From JAPUDQ01 sp049644865 (lineage in GTDB: Bacteria; Patescibacteriota; Saccharimonadia; Saccharimonadales; Saccharimonadaceae), in assembly GCA_049644865.1 (NCBI GenBank), contig JBARSV010000030.1, positions 1 to 8,412 on the forward strand: a DNA stretch of 8,412 nt, in the 5' to 3' direction. The notes below the pieces were generated by a model that had not been told where the DNA came from, did no database searches, and worked only from the letters and a program-made list of their open reading frames with translations. Shown piece by piece: positions 1-5,775 of the stretch. Positions within the stretch are counted from its first letter, which is position 1, and each line of letters opens with the position of its first letter. Position numbers and translations under genes: made by a program.

Positions 1-123
1 ATTCCTGAATACCTACACTACTACAACTACGAGCGCCCACACCAAGGAATCGACTGGCTAACGCCAGTCGAGAAACTAGAGCAATCTGCTAGCATTTGTG
101 ATTCCAAGGTATTGATTATTTAA
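1..123 (+). CDS. Transposase/integrase core domain, C-terminal end (partial)
   Basis: The reading frame is open from base 1 and ends at TAA 121-123, giving 40 residues of the end of a protein whose start lies outside the window. The visible tail contains YNYERPHQGI followed by WLTPVEKL. This matches the C-terminal signature of rve/DDE integrase-type transposases (IS3/IS481 style), where Y-N-x-x-R-P-H lies shortly after the catalytic glutamate and is followed by an L-T-P-x-E motif. The family is therefore recognisable, but the IS group is not, and the catalytic DDE residues are not in view. It lies tail-to-tail with infB. I could not define a terminal inverted repeat in the 128 bases downstream because the other end of the element is missing. 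It could be an intact IS or a remnant. Confidence 0.75.
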   Translation: MPEYLHYYNYERPHQGIDWLTPVEKLEQSASICDSKVLII

Positions 124-251
124 CGTAATTGGGCCATGCTGTCATCTTCTCATCGATTTTTGAATGTATTTGTTTTTGATAGTACTCATGATCATACTAC
201 TCCGAAATCTGACCGTAATCAATAGCATTGCGGCAGTTATTCGCTTATTGC
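124..251. other. Intergenic gap between transposase end and infB end; no terminator recognised
   Basis: This 128-base stretch lies between the two convergent stop codons. It has no credible ORF. A weak inverted repeat (TAGTA/TACTA around TGATCA, near 180-201) is present, but no GC-rich hairpin with a T-run is seen for either direction. The right end of the IS, if intact, should fall here but cannot be delimited from one side only. Confidence 0.4.
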
Positions 252-2015
252 TTAGAGTGAGCGTTTTTTCAGCTCACGACTAAAGAATTCAAGCCGATCA
301 CCAACTTCGAGAACCAATTTACCGTGAGTCGTGAGTTCAAGACCACACTGCTCACCTTCGAAGACTTCTTTGGCCTCGACTTGTTGGCGTTGAACATGCT
401 TCACCTCAGCCTCAGCGATGCGTTCTTTACTACGAACCACCCGTGCTAACAGTGATGGCGCTACTTTACCGCGCAAGACTTCACCACCAGCAATCACGCT
501 ATCTTTTGTGGTACGAAATACACCGAGTACCTTAAGCTCACCGAGTTCTGTTTCGACAATTTCCGGGCTCAACATCTCAGTCATAACGTCGCGGACATCG
601 TCGAGTAATTCATAAATCACACGAAAGTTACGGATGCTAACGTGGTCGCGCATAGCGGTACGTTTAACAGCCGGCGGCAACTGAACATTGAAACCGTAGA
701 TGATGGCATGTGAGCTTTCAGCCAAACGGACATCATTTTCTGAGATATTACCAACTCCCGAACGGATAACTCGGACTGAAATTTCACCATTATCGAGTAG
801 TTTAAGACTATCAACGAGAGATGTCAGTGAACCCTGCACATCGGCCCGGACGATGACATCGAGCTGTTGCGTTTCGTCTTGGCGCTTCATGAGATTCAAT
901 ATGTCCGAACCAGTCACGTTTGTACTGACGGCGTTGTGCTCAAGTTCACTGCGATGTGTGGCGACTAACTGACGAGCTTCCTTCTCATTTTTAACAACTT
1001 CGAACCGATCACCAAAACTTGGCAACTCTTTAAATCCTGTTACGGTGGCTGGCGTTGATGGGCCGGCTTGTTTGATCGGACGGTCAGCATAATCAAGCAG
1101 GGTGCGTACGCGACCATGCGCAAGACCTGCCACCATGTGCATGCCGGTTTTTAACACTCCGTGTTCGACGAGTAAACTTACTTCTGGACCCCGACCAATT
1201 TCCATGTGCGCTTCAATAACCAGGCCTTCGGCCGGCACATCGGTTTCGGCTTTAAGCTCTTCAAGATCAGCGACCAGCAGTACCATGTCGAGCAGTTTGT
1301 CGAGACCCTCGCCAGTTTTGGCGCTGACTGGCACCATGATAACATCGCCACCCCATTCCTCGGGATTGAGGTGGTGCTCGGTTGCCAGTTGGCCCTTGAC
1401 CATATCGACGTTTGCGGCAGGTTTATCAATCTTGTTAATAGCAACGACAATCTTCGCGTTGGCACTCTGGGCAAACTTAATCGCCTCAACAGTTTGTGGC
1501 TTTACCCCGTCATCGGCCGCCACAACGATAATAACGACGTCTGTCAGTGCGGCACCGTGCTGACGGAGAGCGGCAAAGGCTTCGTGGCCTGGCGTATCGA
1601 GCAAGGTAATCGGTCGGTTGTTGCGAACGGTTTGATAGGCACTGATATGCTGCGTAATACCCCCCGCTTCGCCCTCAACGACTTTTGTGTCCAGTAAAGC
1701 ATCAAGCAGACTCGTCTTACCATGATCGACATGTCCCATGACTGCTACGATGGGCGCCCGCTCTTGAGCTCGATCGCTCAACTGTCGTTTGGCAGCTTTG
1801 ACTGGCTCATCGGCCGCTTTTTGCTGTAACTCGGCATCGATACCCAGCTCGCCGACAATGATCTGGGCAGTCTCGACATCAATGCGTTGGTTAAGTGTGG
1901 CCATGATACCGTTTTTGAATAACTCTCCGATCAGGGTTGTGGCGGGCAAACCCAAGAGTTCCGCAAGTTCGCCAACGGTAATCTGGCTCGGAACTTGGAT
2001 GATTTTTTCTGCCAT
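252..2015 (-). CDS. infB: Translation initiation factor IF-2
   Basis: IF-2 is the GTPase that brings initiator fMet-tRNA to the 30S subunit and promotes 50S joining. I take ATG at 2013-2015 (protein starts MAEKIIQVPS) because it follows AAGGAG at 2026-2031 with a 10-nt gap; upstream in-frame starts would place the start on or before that site. The product is 587 aa. Residues about 1-55 are an IF2_N domain. The G domain shows G1 GHVDHGKT (94-101), G3 DTPGHE (140-145), G4 NKID (194-197) and G5 SAK (231-233). The IF-2-specific beta-barrel and C-terminal fMet-tRNA-binding regions follow, ending LKKRSL. E. coli IF-2 is about 890 aa; the difference is the missing long N-terminal extension, as in many small genomes. 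It lies 73 nt downstream of the S1 gene, probably co-transcribed. The usual neighbours nusA and rbfA are not seen. Confidence 0.97.
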   Translation of the reverse strand: MAEKIIQVPSQITVGELAELLGLPATTLIGELFKNGIMATLNQRIDVETAQIIVGELGIDAELQQKAADEPVKAAKRQLSDRAQERAPIVAVMGHVDHGKTSLLDALLDTKVVEGEAGGITQHISAYQTVRNNRPITLLDTPGHEAFAALRQHGAALTDVVIIVVAADDGVKPQTVEAIKFAQSANAKIVVAINKIDKPAANVDMVKGQLATEHHLNPEEWGGDVIMVPVSAKTGEGLDKLLDMVLLVADLEELKAETDVPAEGLVIEAHMEIGRGPEVSLLVEHGVLKTGMHMVAGLAHGRVRTLLDYADRPIKQAGPSTPATVTGFKELPSFGDRFEVVKNEKEARQLVATHRSELEHNAVSTNVTGSDILNLMKRQDETQQLDVIVRADVQGSLTSLVDSLKLLDNGEISVRVIRSGVGNISENDVRLAESSHAIIYGFNVQLPPAVKRTAMRDHVSIRNFRVIYELLDDVRDVMTEMLSPEIVETELGELKVLGVFRTTKDSVIAGGEVLRGKVAPSLLARVVRSKERIAEAEVKHVQRQQVEAKEVFEGEQCGLELTTHGKLVLEVGDRLEFFSRELKKRSL

Positions 2016-2025
2016 ACTCGGGTAT

Positions 2026-2031
2026 CTCCTT
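2026..2031 (-). promoter_or_regulatory. Shine-Dalgarno site of infB
   Basis: The minus strand reads AAGGAG ten bases before ATG 2015. This decides the start: the longer ORF beginning at 2075 overlaps the intergenic hairpin, and an ATG at 2039 lies upstream of this site. Confidence 0.8.
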
Positions 2032-2057
2032 GTTGTCATTACGCCGTAGAAACAGTC

Positions 2058-2081
2058 GAGTGGATGATAGCTCATCCACTC
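2058..2081 (-). other. Perfect 10-bp hairpin between rpsA and infB
   Basis: Arms 2058-2067 (GAGTGGATGA on the plus strand) and 2072-2081 are exact reverse complements around a 4-nt loop. It lies 7 nt after the S1 stop codon and about 43 nt before the infB start. No U-run follows on the minus strand, so it is not a typical intrinsic terminator. An mRNA processing or stabilising stem, or a weak attenuator, is more likely; this role is inferred. Confidence 0.7.
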
Positions 2082-2088
2082 TCAATCG

Positions 2089-3174
2089 CTATGACTCTTT
2101 CTTTTTTGCTTTCGCTGACTTCTTTTTCAGTGTCAGGCTAATCTTGCGGTTGTCTTTGTCGATCTCGAGAACAGTAAATGTCTTACGAGCATTGAGAGTA
2201 AAGACTTTTTCGGGGTCAGCCCCCTCACCTTCACCTAATTCCGACACGTGTACAAGGGCTTCAACGGCTGGACTGATCTGCACAAATGCACCAAACGGCG
2301 TGATACGCGTCACCGTACCTTCGACTTCTTCACCGCTTTTGAAGGCCTCGACTTCTTTGAGCCATGGGTCTTCTTGTAATTGCTTCATACTGAGGCTAAG
2401 GCGGTCTTTGTCAATAGCGATAATCTTGGCTTCGATGCTATCACCGACTTTGACATAGTCACTGGGGCTGTTGACACGCTCCCAGCTAATCTCTGAGATA
2501 TGCACCAGACCTTCGATGCCACTGACGTTGACGAAGGCACCAAAGTCAACCACGCCTGTGACTACACCAGTCACGGTGTCGCCAACTTTAAGTTTCTCGA
2601 AGCGCTCGGCTAAGCCTTCTTTGATCGCTTCTTTTTCACTGAAGATCAGCTTGTTTGCCTTGCGGTCGACATCGAGCACACGAACACTAAGTGGTTTGCC
2701 GATGAGGCTGTTGAGGCGCTGTAAGATCTCGTCTTTGTCGGCCCCACCAACTCGTGGATAATGCTCGGCGCTCAGTTGCGATACTGGCAAGAAGCCGCGA
2801 ACGCCCTCAAGCTCGATCAGTAGTCCACCGCGATTCGCGTCGTATGGTGATACTTCGATAGTCTCGCCATCGTCGATAATACGCTGGATTTCGTCCCAAC
2901 CGCGATCTTTGGCAGCTTTGCGTAGGCTGAGAAGACTACAGCCATTGTCCATCTCTGTTTCGACGACACTGGCGGTAACGCTATCACCGACAGTTAATTC
3001 TTTGCCGAAACCTATCTCGCGTCGCGGAACCACGCCGACACCCAGTGGCCCAAGATCGACCATTACTTCGTGCTTTTGCACGCTGATAATTGTGCCCTCG
3101 ACGGTTTCGCCGACAGCTAATTGCTGGACGGTCACGCTCGCAAGCAAGTCGTCCATGGTAACTGATTTTGTCAT
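2089..3174 (-). CDS. rpsA: Ribosomal protein S1-like, four S1 RNA-binding domains
   Basis: The 361-aa product has four S1 OB-fold repeats at about residues 21-86, 103-182, 197-266 and 281-351, then a lysine-rich tail (KKKSAKAKKKES). Repeats 3 and 4 are the most canonical, with FGAFV at 211-215 and 294-298 and LVHISE/LVHVSE at 223-228 and 307-312. S1 of E. coli has six repeats (557 aa); four repeats at about 360-400 aa resemble the shorter S1 forms of Firmicutes and other groups. S1 binds mRNA upstream of the start and helps load it on the 30S subunit. The start at 3174 is supported by AAGGAG 13 nt upstream and by a strong promoter at 3262-3290. It is first in a likely rpsA-infB transcript. 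A general S1 RNA-binding protein is the alternative, but length and genomic context favour ribosomal S1. Confidence 0.92.
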   Translation of the reverse strand: MTKSVTMDDLLASVTVQQLAVGETVEGTIISVQKHEVMVDLGPLGVGVVPRREIGFGKELTVGDSVTASVVETEMDNGCSLLSLRKAAKDRGWDEIQRIIDDGETIEVSPYDANRGGLLIELEGVRGFLPVSQLSAEHYPRVGGADKDEILQRLNSLIGKPLSVRVLDVDRKANKLIFSEKEAIKEGLAERFEKLKVGDTVTGVVTGVVDFGAFVNVSGIEGLVHISEISWERVNSPSDYVKVGDSIEAKIIAIDKDRLSLSMKQLQEDPWLKEVEAFKSGEEVEGTVTRITPFGAFVQISPAVEALVHVSELGEGEGADPEKVFTLNARKTFTVLEIDKDNRKISLTLKKKSAKAKKKES

Positions 3175-3261
3175 AAGTAGGTATGACTCCTTTTCTATAG
3201 TATATTTCCTTATGGATCATGATCGCCATCATATGACGCCACGCCCAAAAAGATTACCTCT

Positions 3262-3290
3262 ATTGTACCACTGTTAACAGATTATGTAAA
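3262..3290 (-). promoter_or_regulatory. Sigma70-type promoter for rpsA-infB
   Basis: On the minus strand, TTTACA (3285-3290) and TACAAT (3262-3267) are separated by exactly 17 bases. Each box matches the consensus at 5 of 6 positions. Transcription would start near 3255, giving a leader of about 80 nt that contains the palindrome GATCATGATC around 3215-3224. This is the best promoter in the window. Confidence 0.75.
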
Positions 3291-3330
3291 ACAAGTGATA
3301 GCGGATTAGTATAGTGATACAACGGTTATG

Positions 3331-3798
3331 CTATGCGCGTTGTTGTCTGCGAGAACGGATATACCCTGTCATGACATAGGCTATGCCACCGAGGGCGACA
3401 GCGGTCATTACGCTATCTTCAACTGGACCGCTGGCGGCGACAGGGGCAGATGTCGTCGTGCGAGGAGTTTGTGATTCTGGCCGAGATGGTAGTGCCGATG
3501 GCGTCGTTGTCGAGGTGCTCGAGGTTTGCCCAGGAAGCTCAGATGTCGGAGCAGGTGCAGGAGTTGTCATATTGTTCGGCGAAGTCGATGGCGTATCATT
3601 CGCCACAGCGGTACGATCGTCTTGATCAATGGACGTTTCAACTGTTGGCGTTGTTTCTTTCTGTGTCGTTTGGGATGGGCTTGAGGTAGTAGATTGAGAA
3701 GTACGAGATTTGACCCACCAAAGGCTTGTGAGCAACAGCCCAAACAATACCAGCCCCACCAAGAGGTAGATGACGATATTGCCACGCTGTGATTTCAT
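3331..3798 (-). CDS. Membrane-anchored Ser/Thr/Pro-rich small surface protein
   Basis: The start at ATG 3796-3798 (MKSQRGNIVIYLLVG) is chosen over a longer ORF because GAGGAG lies 6 nt upstream and a promoter at 3835-3863 would be inside the longer reading. The product is 155 aa. Residues 7-29 form one N-terminal membrane helix followed by K/R, so the rest is probably outside the cell. Residues about 32-122 are low-complexity Ser/Thr/Pro/Gln, like a cell-wall-spanning linker. The C-terminus has a hydrophobic segment (about 128-146) and a basic tail RSRRQQRA, the layout of a sortase sorting signal. The residues before it (ASGPVEDS) do not form a clear LPXTG, and LPGQT at 88-92 is too far away. 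No enzymatic domain is seen. Function unknown; a surface-exposed anchored spacer or adhesin fragment is a guess. Confidence 0.75.
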   Translation of the reverse strand: MKSQRGNIVIYLLVGLVLFGLLLTSLWWVKSRTSQSTTSSPSQTTQKETTPTVETSIDQDDRTAVANDTPSTSPNNMTTPAPAPTSELPGQTSSTSTTTPSALPSRPESQTPRTTTSAPVAASGPVEDSVMTAVALGGIAYVMTGYIRSRRQQRA

Positions 3799-3834
3799 AT
3801 TGTACTCCTCATCGCCACCCGTTACTTTGCACGT

Positions 3835-3863
3835 AGTATACCACCTTTTTTGCTCTGTTACAA
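3835..3863 (-). promoter_or_regulatory. Promoter of the Ser/Thr-rich membrane protein
   Basis: Minus strand TTGTAA (3858-3863), 17-base spacer, TATACT (3835-3840). Predicted start near 3828, leaving a ~30-nt leader with a GAGGAG ribosome site. Its -35 box overlaps the -35 box of the divergent kinase promoter. Confidence 0.55.
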
Positions 3864-3885
3864 CCAGCCGGTCCGATGCTACAAT
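3857..3885 (+). promoter_or_regulatory. Promoter of the ROK kinase operon, apparently leaderless
   Basis: Plus strand GTTACA (3857-3862), 17-base spacer, TACAAT (3880-3885). The start of transcription would be about 3892-3893, which coincides with the A of ATG 3893. No Shine-Dalgarno site precedes that ATG, consistent with a leaderless mRNA. Confidence 0.5.
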
Positions 3886-3892
3886 TGGTAGT

Positions 3893-4702
3893 ATGCTATT
3901 GACTGTTGATACTGGGGGGACCAAGACACTTGTGGCGACGTTTAACCGCCGCGGCAAGCTCGTGCGTAGTGAAAAATTTCCTACCCCCAAAGACCCCCAG
4001 GAATACCTCGAACTAGTTGGTTCGACTATTACCACCCTTGTGGGCGATCACGAACTTGATGCGATTAGCGTTGCAGTTCCTGGCATGACGAAGGGCCTCA
4101 CGGCTAGCTGGTGTCCAAACCTTGGCTGGCACGATGTGCCTGTCGGTACACGGCTTAAGAAAATGTTTGACTGCCCTGTTTTTCTGGAAAATGATGCTAA
4201 TCTCGCTGGGCTGGCCGAAACCCGTGCCCTCGCCCATACTCCTGACGTCTGTTTGTACGTTACCATCAGCACCGGCATCGGCACTGGCATCATCGTCGAT
4301 GGCAAACTTCACCCTGGTTTCAACAATAGTGAGGCCGGACATATGATGCTCGAATACGACGGGCGCATCCGCGAGTGGGAATCATTTGCCTCTGGCCGCG
4401 CCATCAAATCCACCTATGGACGTTTTGCCCGCGATATTCACGATCGACACGTCTGGAACCAAGTAGCCGACAAGATAAGCCGCGGTCTCGGTGCGCTCAT
4501 ACCGCTGTTCAACCCCGAAATTATTATTATCGGCGGCAGTATCGGTACGTATCTCGACCGATACGACCACGCCCTGCGTACCCACCTGCGCCACTACCTC
4601 AACGACCATCTGCCACTACCGGAGATTCGCCAAGCAATACACCCCGAAGAAGCTGTTATCTATGGATGCTATTACTATGCCGTCGACCAGCTCAATGCGT
4701 GA
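3893..4702 (+). CDS. ROK-family sugar kinase/ATPase
   Basis: The ROK family (repressor, ORF, kinase) phosphorylates hexoses or N-acetylhexosamines with ATP. Starting at MLLTVDTGGT gives 269 aa, with the phosphate-1 motif DTGGTK (6-11) at the correct distance from the N-terminus; a longer reading from 3770 would run through both promoters. Other motifs: ENDAN at 99-103 with D101 as the expected catalytic base, the phosphate-2 loop TISTGIGTG at 124-132, and SEAGH at 146-150, matching the sugar-contacting E-x-G-H. The segment after GH normally carries a CxCGxxGCxE zinc site; here it reads MMLEYDGRIREWESFASGRA with no cysteine, so the structural zinc is absent. There is no N-terminal DNA-binding domain, so it is not a repressor type. 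The substrate cannot be read from sequence. It overlaps the next gene by 8 nt, implying coupled translation. Confidence 0.88.
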   Translation: MLLTVDTGGTKTLVATFNRRGKLVRSEKFPTPKDPQEYLELVGSTITTLVGDHELDAISVAVPGMTKGLTASWCPNLGWHDVPVGTRLKKMFDCPVFLENDANLAGLAETRALAHTPDVCLYVTISTGIGTGIIVDGKLHPGFNNSEAGHMMLEYDGRIREWESFASGRAIKSTYGRFARDIHDRHVWNQVADKISRGLGALIPLFNPEIIIIGGSIGTYLDRYDHALRTHLRHYLNDHLPLPEIRQAIHPEEAVIYGCYYYAVDQLNA

Positions 4703-5141
4703 GCGCATACGACGCGATTACCCCCAGTTCAGATTTCAAAACGCTCATGTCGCCCACTGGTCGCCCCGCGACAACACCGTGTATTGTCGGCCTCTGAGAT
4801 CTGAAGCCGACAAAATCACGCTCCTGCACGAACTCGGTCATGCTATCAGAGGCCATCATGATTACCATCAAGATATCGAGTTACTCCGCTGCGAACGTGA
4901 GGCCTGGGAAACCGCTCGCTCTATCGCCCACAATTACGCCATAATCATCAGTGATGATACGGTGTCGACCGCACTCGACACATATCGCCGCTGGCTACAC
5001 GATCGTTCGCGCTGCCCGCGCTGCATAGGCGCCGGTACGCAGTCACGCGCCTCACTCGCCTATCGTTGTCTCTTATGCGACCTGACGTGGCATGCCAATG
5101 ACGCCCGTCAGTGCGGACTCAGGAGATACGCTCAGAAGTAA
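4695..5141 (+). CDS. ImmA/IrrE-like zinc metallopeptidase with C-terminal zinc ribbon
   Basis: With ATG 4695 the product is 148 aa. HELGH at 45-49 is the HExxH zinc-protease motif (H45 and H49 bind zinc, E46 is catalytic), and CEREAWETA at 66-74 provides the downstream glutamate (E69 the best third-ligand candidate) in the ExAW context typical of ImmA/IrrE (DUF955) proteins. CPRC (107-110) and CLLC (125-128) form a four-cysteine zinc-ribbon candidate at the C-terminus. ImmA-type enzymes cleave repressors or regulators, often beside an Xre-type partner; none is present here. The gene overlaps the ROK stop codon (ATGCGTGA), so translation is probably coupled. In-frame ATGs at 4662 and 4677 inside the kinase gene are possible alternatives, but neither has a clear ribosome site. 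No signal peptide or membrane segment, so cytoplasmic. Confidence 0.78.
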   Translation: MRERIRRDYPQFRFQNAHVAHWSPRDNTVYCRPLRSEADKITLLHELGHAIRGHHDYHQDIELLRCEREAWETARSIAHNYAIIISDDTVSTALDTYRRWLHDRSRCPRCIGAGTQSRASLAYRCLLCDLTWHANDARQCGLRRYAQK

Positions 5142-5146
5142 TTTTC

Positions 5147-5172
5147 AGTTTACAATTTACAGTTTTCAAAAA
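5147..5172. repeat. Short degenerate A/T-rich tandem (TTTACA-type)
   Basis: CAGTTTACAATTTACAG followed by TTTTCA shows two closely spaced TTTACA units in the gap after the metallopeptidase gene. It resembles the low-complexity intergenic tags found in some small bacterial genomes. No function can be assigned. Confidence 0.35.
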
Positions 5173-5197
5173 GTTCTCAGTGATCAAGTAGCAACCA

Positions 5198-5232
5198 CAT
5201 AAAAAACCCGCCAAGATGGCGGATTTTTTATG
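5198..5232. terminator. Bidirectional intrinsic terminator between convergent genes
   Basis: CCGCC (5208-5212) and GGCGG (5218-5222) form the GC stem. It is flanked by A6 on the left and T6 on the right, so each strand has a U-run after the stem. The outer bases CAT/ATG extend the symmetry. It lies 56 nt after the metallopeptidase stop and 17 nt after the KGG-type gene stop, and serves both. Confidence 0.9.
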
Positions 5233-5248
5233 CACGCACTGTATAGAC

Positions 5249-5479
5249 TTAGGCGCGAGGCAAAACGATGTCCATTGCGGTGCCTTTTTTGGCTTTACCG
5301 CGGCGTGAGATCATACCACCCTTACGGCCAGCGATCCGAGCCAGCTCACGGTTAGCAGCGAAACCGCCGGTTGTACCGAGCTTGCCACCTTTTGCGCCGA
5401 TGCGGGCGTAAAAGTCTTTACCGTGACGATTTTTGTTAGTTTGTGCAGCCTTGAGGCCGCCAGCTTTGGTTCCTGACAT
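5249..5479 (-). CDS. Small basic KGG-type protein
   Basis: This 76-aa protein is rich in Gly, Lys and Ala and has repeated short GG-containing motifs: KAGGLKAA (5-12), AKGGKLGTTGGFAANRELA (29-47) and GRKGGMISRRGKAKKG (51-66). These resemble the KGG motif of small stress-induced or plant LEA-like bacterial proteins, and I recall similar short proteins from Saccharibacteria; the exact family needs a search. Strongly basic, no membrane segment, so nucleic-acid binding or a desiccation/stress role is possible but unproven. The ribosome site GGGAG lies 11 nt before ATG 5479. The leader contains a UUCG-capped hairpin at 5508-5529, and a perfect TTGACA box lies further upstream. It is a monocistronic unit closed by the terminator at 5198-5232. 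Confidence 0.75.
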   Translation of the reverse strand: MSGTKAGGLKAAQTNKNRHGKDFYARIGAKGGKLGTTGGFAANRELARIAGRKGGMISRRGKAKKGTAMDIVLPRA

Positions 5480-5507
5480 GGTCGAGGATTCTCCCGGAAC
5501 ATAAGAA

Positions 5508-5529
5508 ACGACCGCCCGAAGGCCGTCGT
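5508..5529 (-). promoter_or_regulatory. UUCG-capped hairpin in the leader of the KGG-type gene
   Basis: On the minus strand ACGACGGCC and GGCGGTCGT enclose TTCG: nine positions, eight paired, one G-G mismatch, and a C(UUCG)G tetraloop. It is followed by TTTCTTATG, a weak U-tract, and lies 28 nt before the start codon. It may be a leader attenuator or a stabilising 5' stem. Confidence 0.6.
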
Positions 5530-5582
5530 CTACCCCTGTCCCATTACGTTATTATCTCACACACGATATGTGTATGTATATT

Positions 5583-5611
5583 ACATTAGCACGATAAGTT
5601 GATTATGTCAA
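5583..5611 (-). promoter_or_regulatory. Candidate promoter of the KGG-type gene
   Basis: Minus strand TTGACA (5606-5611, perfect -35), 17-base spacer, TAATGT (5583-5588, poor -10) preceded by TGC, an extended -10 arrangement. The start would be near 5576, giving a leader of about 97 nt. An inverted repeat ACACA-N5-TGTGT (5559-5573) lies just downstream and could be an operator. Confidence 0.4.
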
Positions 5612-5646
5612 TACTTACGATAACCTTTTTTATGACAAAACAACTA

Positions 5647-5675
5647 TTGCGTTTATGCATACGGTGCTATATACT
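5647..5675 (+). promoter_or_regulatory. Possible promoter of a small RNA
   Basis: Plus strand TTGCGT (5647-5652), 17-base spacer, TATACT (5670-5675; 5 of 6). The -35 is weak. It is worth listing because only about 70 nt separate it from a strong terminator in the same direction, with no ORF between. Confidence 0.3.
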
Positions 5676-5681
5676 TGCTAT

Positions 5682-5753
5682 TGGCACCTTGGAGTACCAC
5701 CACGCTCCAACCACAAAAAGAAACGACCCCATCTGCGAGATGGGTCGTTTTTT
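5682..5753 (+). ncRNA. Candidate small RNA of about 70 nt
   Basis: The proposed RNA begins about 7 nt after the TATACT box and ends in the T6 run of the terminator at 5721-5753. It contains one more stem, TTGGAG (5689-5694) with CTCCAA (5705-5710), around a 10-nt loop. The loop and flank are rich in CCACC. There is no start codon with a ribosome site. The GGAG and CUCC segments could pair with ribosome-site regions. No known RNA family was recognised. The alternative is that the terminator belongs only to the minus-strand membrane protein gene and there is no plus transcript. Confidence 0.3.
5721..5753. terminator. Strong intrinsic terminator, usable in both directions
   Basis: The stem pairs 5721-5734 with 5738-5750 (CCCATCT with AGATGGG plus ACGA/TCGT, one bulged C at 5727) around loop GCG. 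T6 follows on the plus strand; TTTCTTTTTG follows on the minus strand. It lies 23 nt downstream of the minus-strand gene ending at 5776, which it certainly could terminate. Confidence 0.88.
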
Positions 5754-5775
5754 ATATCCCTTAAATACTCTGAGG

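Noticed and set aside
2016..2075. 20-residue N-terminal extension of IF-2
   Set aside because: It would include the Shine-Dalgarno site and part of the intergenic hairpin, and IF2_N normally begins close to the start as with MAEKIIQVPS.
3319..3343. ACAACG/CGTTGT inverted repeat at the end of the Ser/Thr-rich gene as a terminator
   Set aside because: Only 6 bp with a 13-base loop and no U-run on the minus strand.
3525..3545. LPGQT as a sortase motif in the Ser/Thr-rich protein
   Set aside because: It lies about 35 residues before the C-terminal hydrophobic segment, too far for a classical sorting signal.
3770..3892. Longer start for the ROK kinase
   Set aside because: The extra 41 residues would be encoded across both divergent promoters, while MLLTVDTGGTK places the phosphate motif at the normal position.
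3799..4035. Longer start for the Ser/Thr-rich protein
   Set aside because: The upstream part is the antisense of the kinase start and promoter; GAGGAG and the membrane helix fix the start at 3798.
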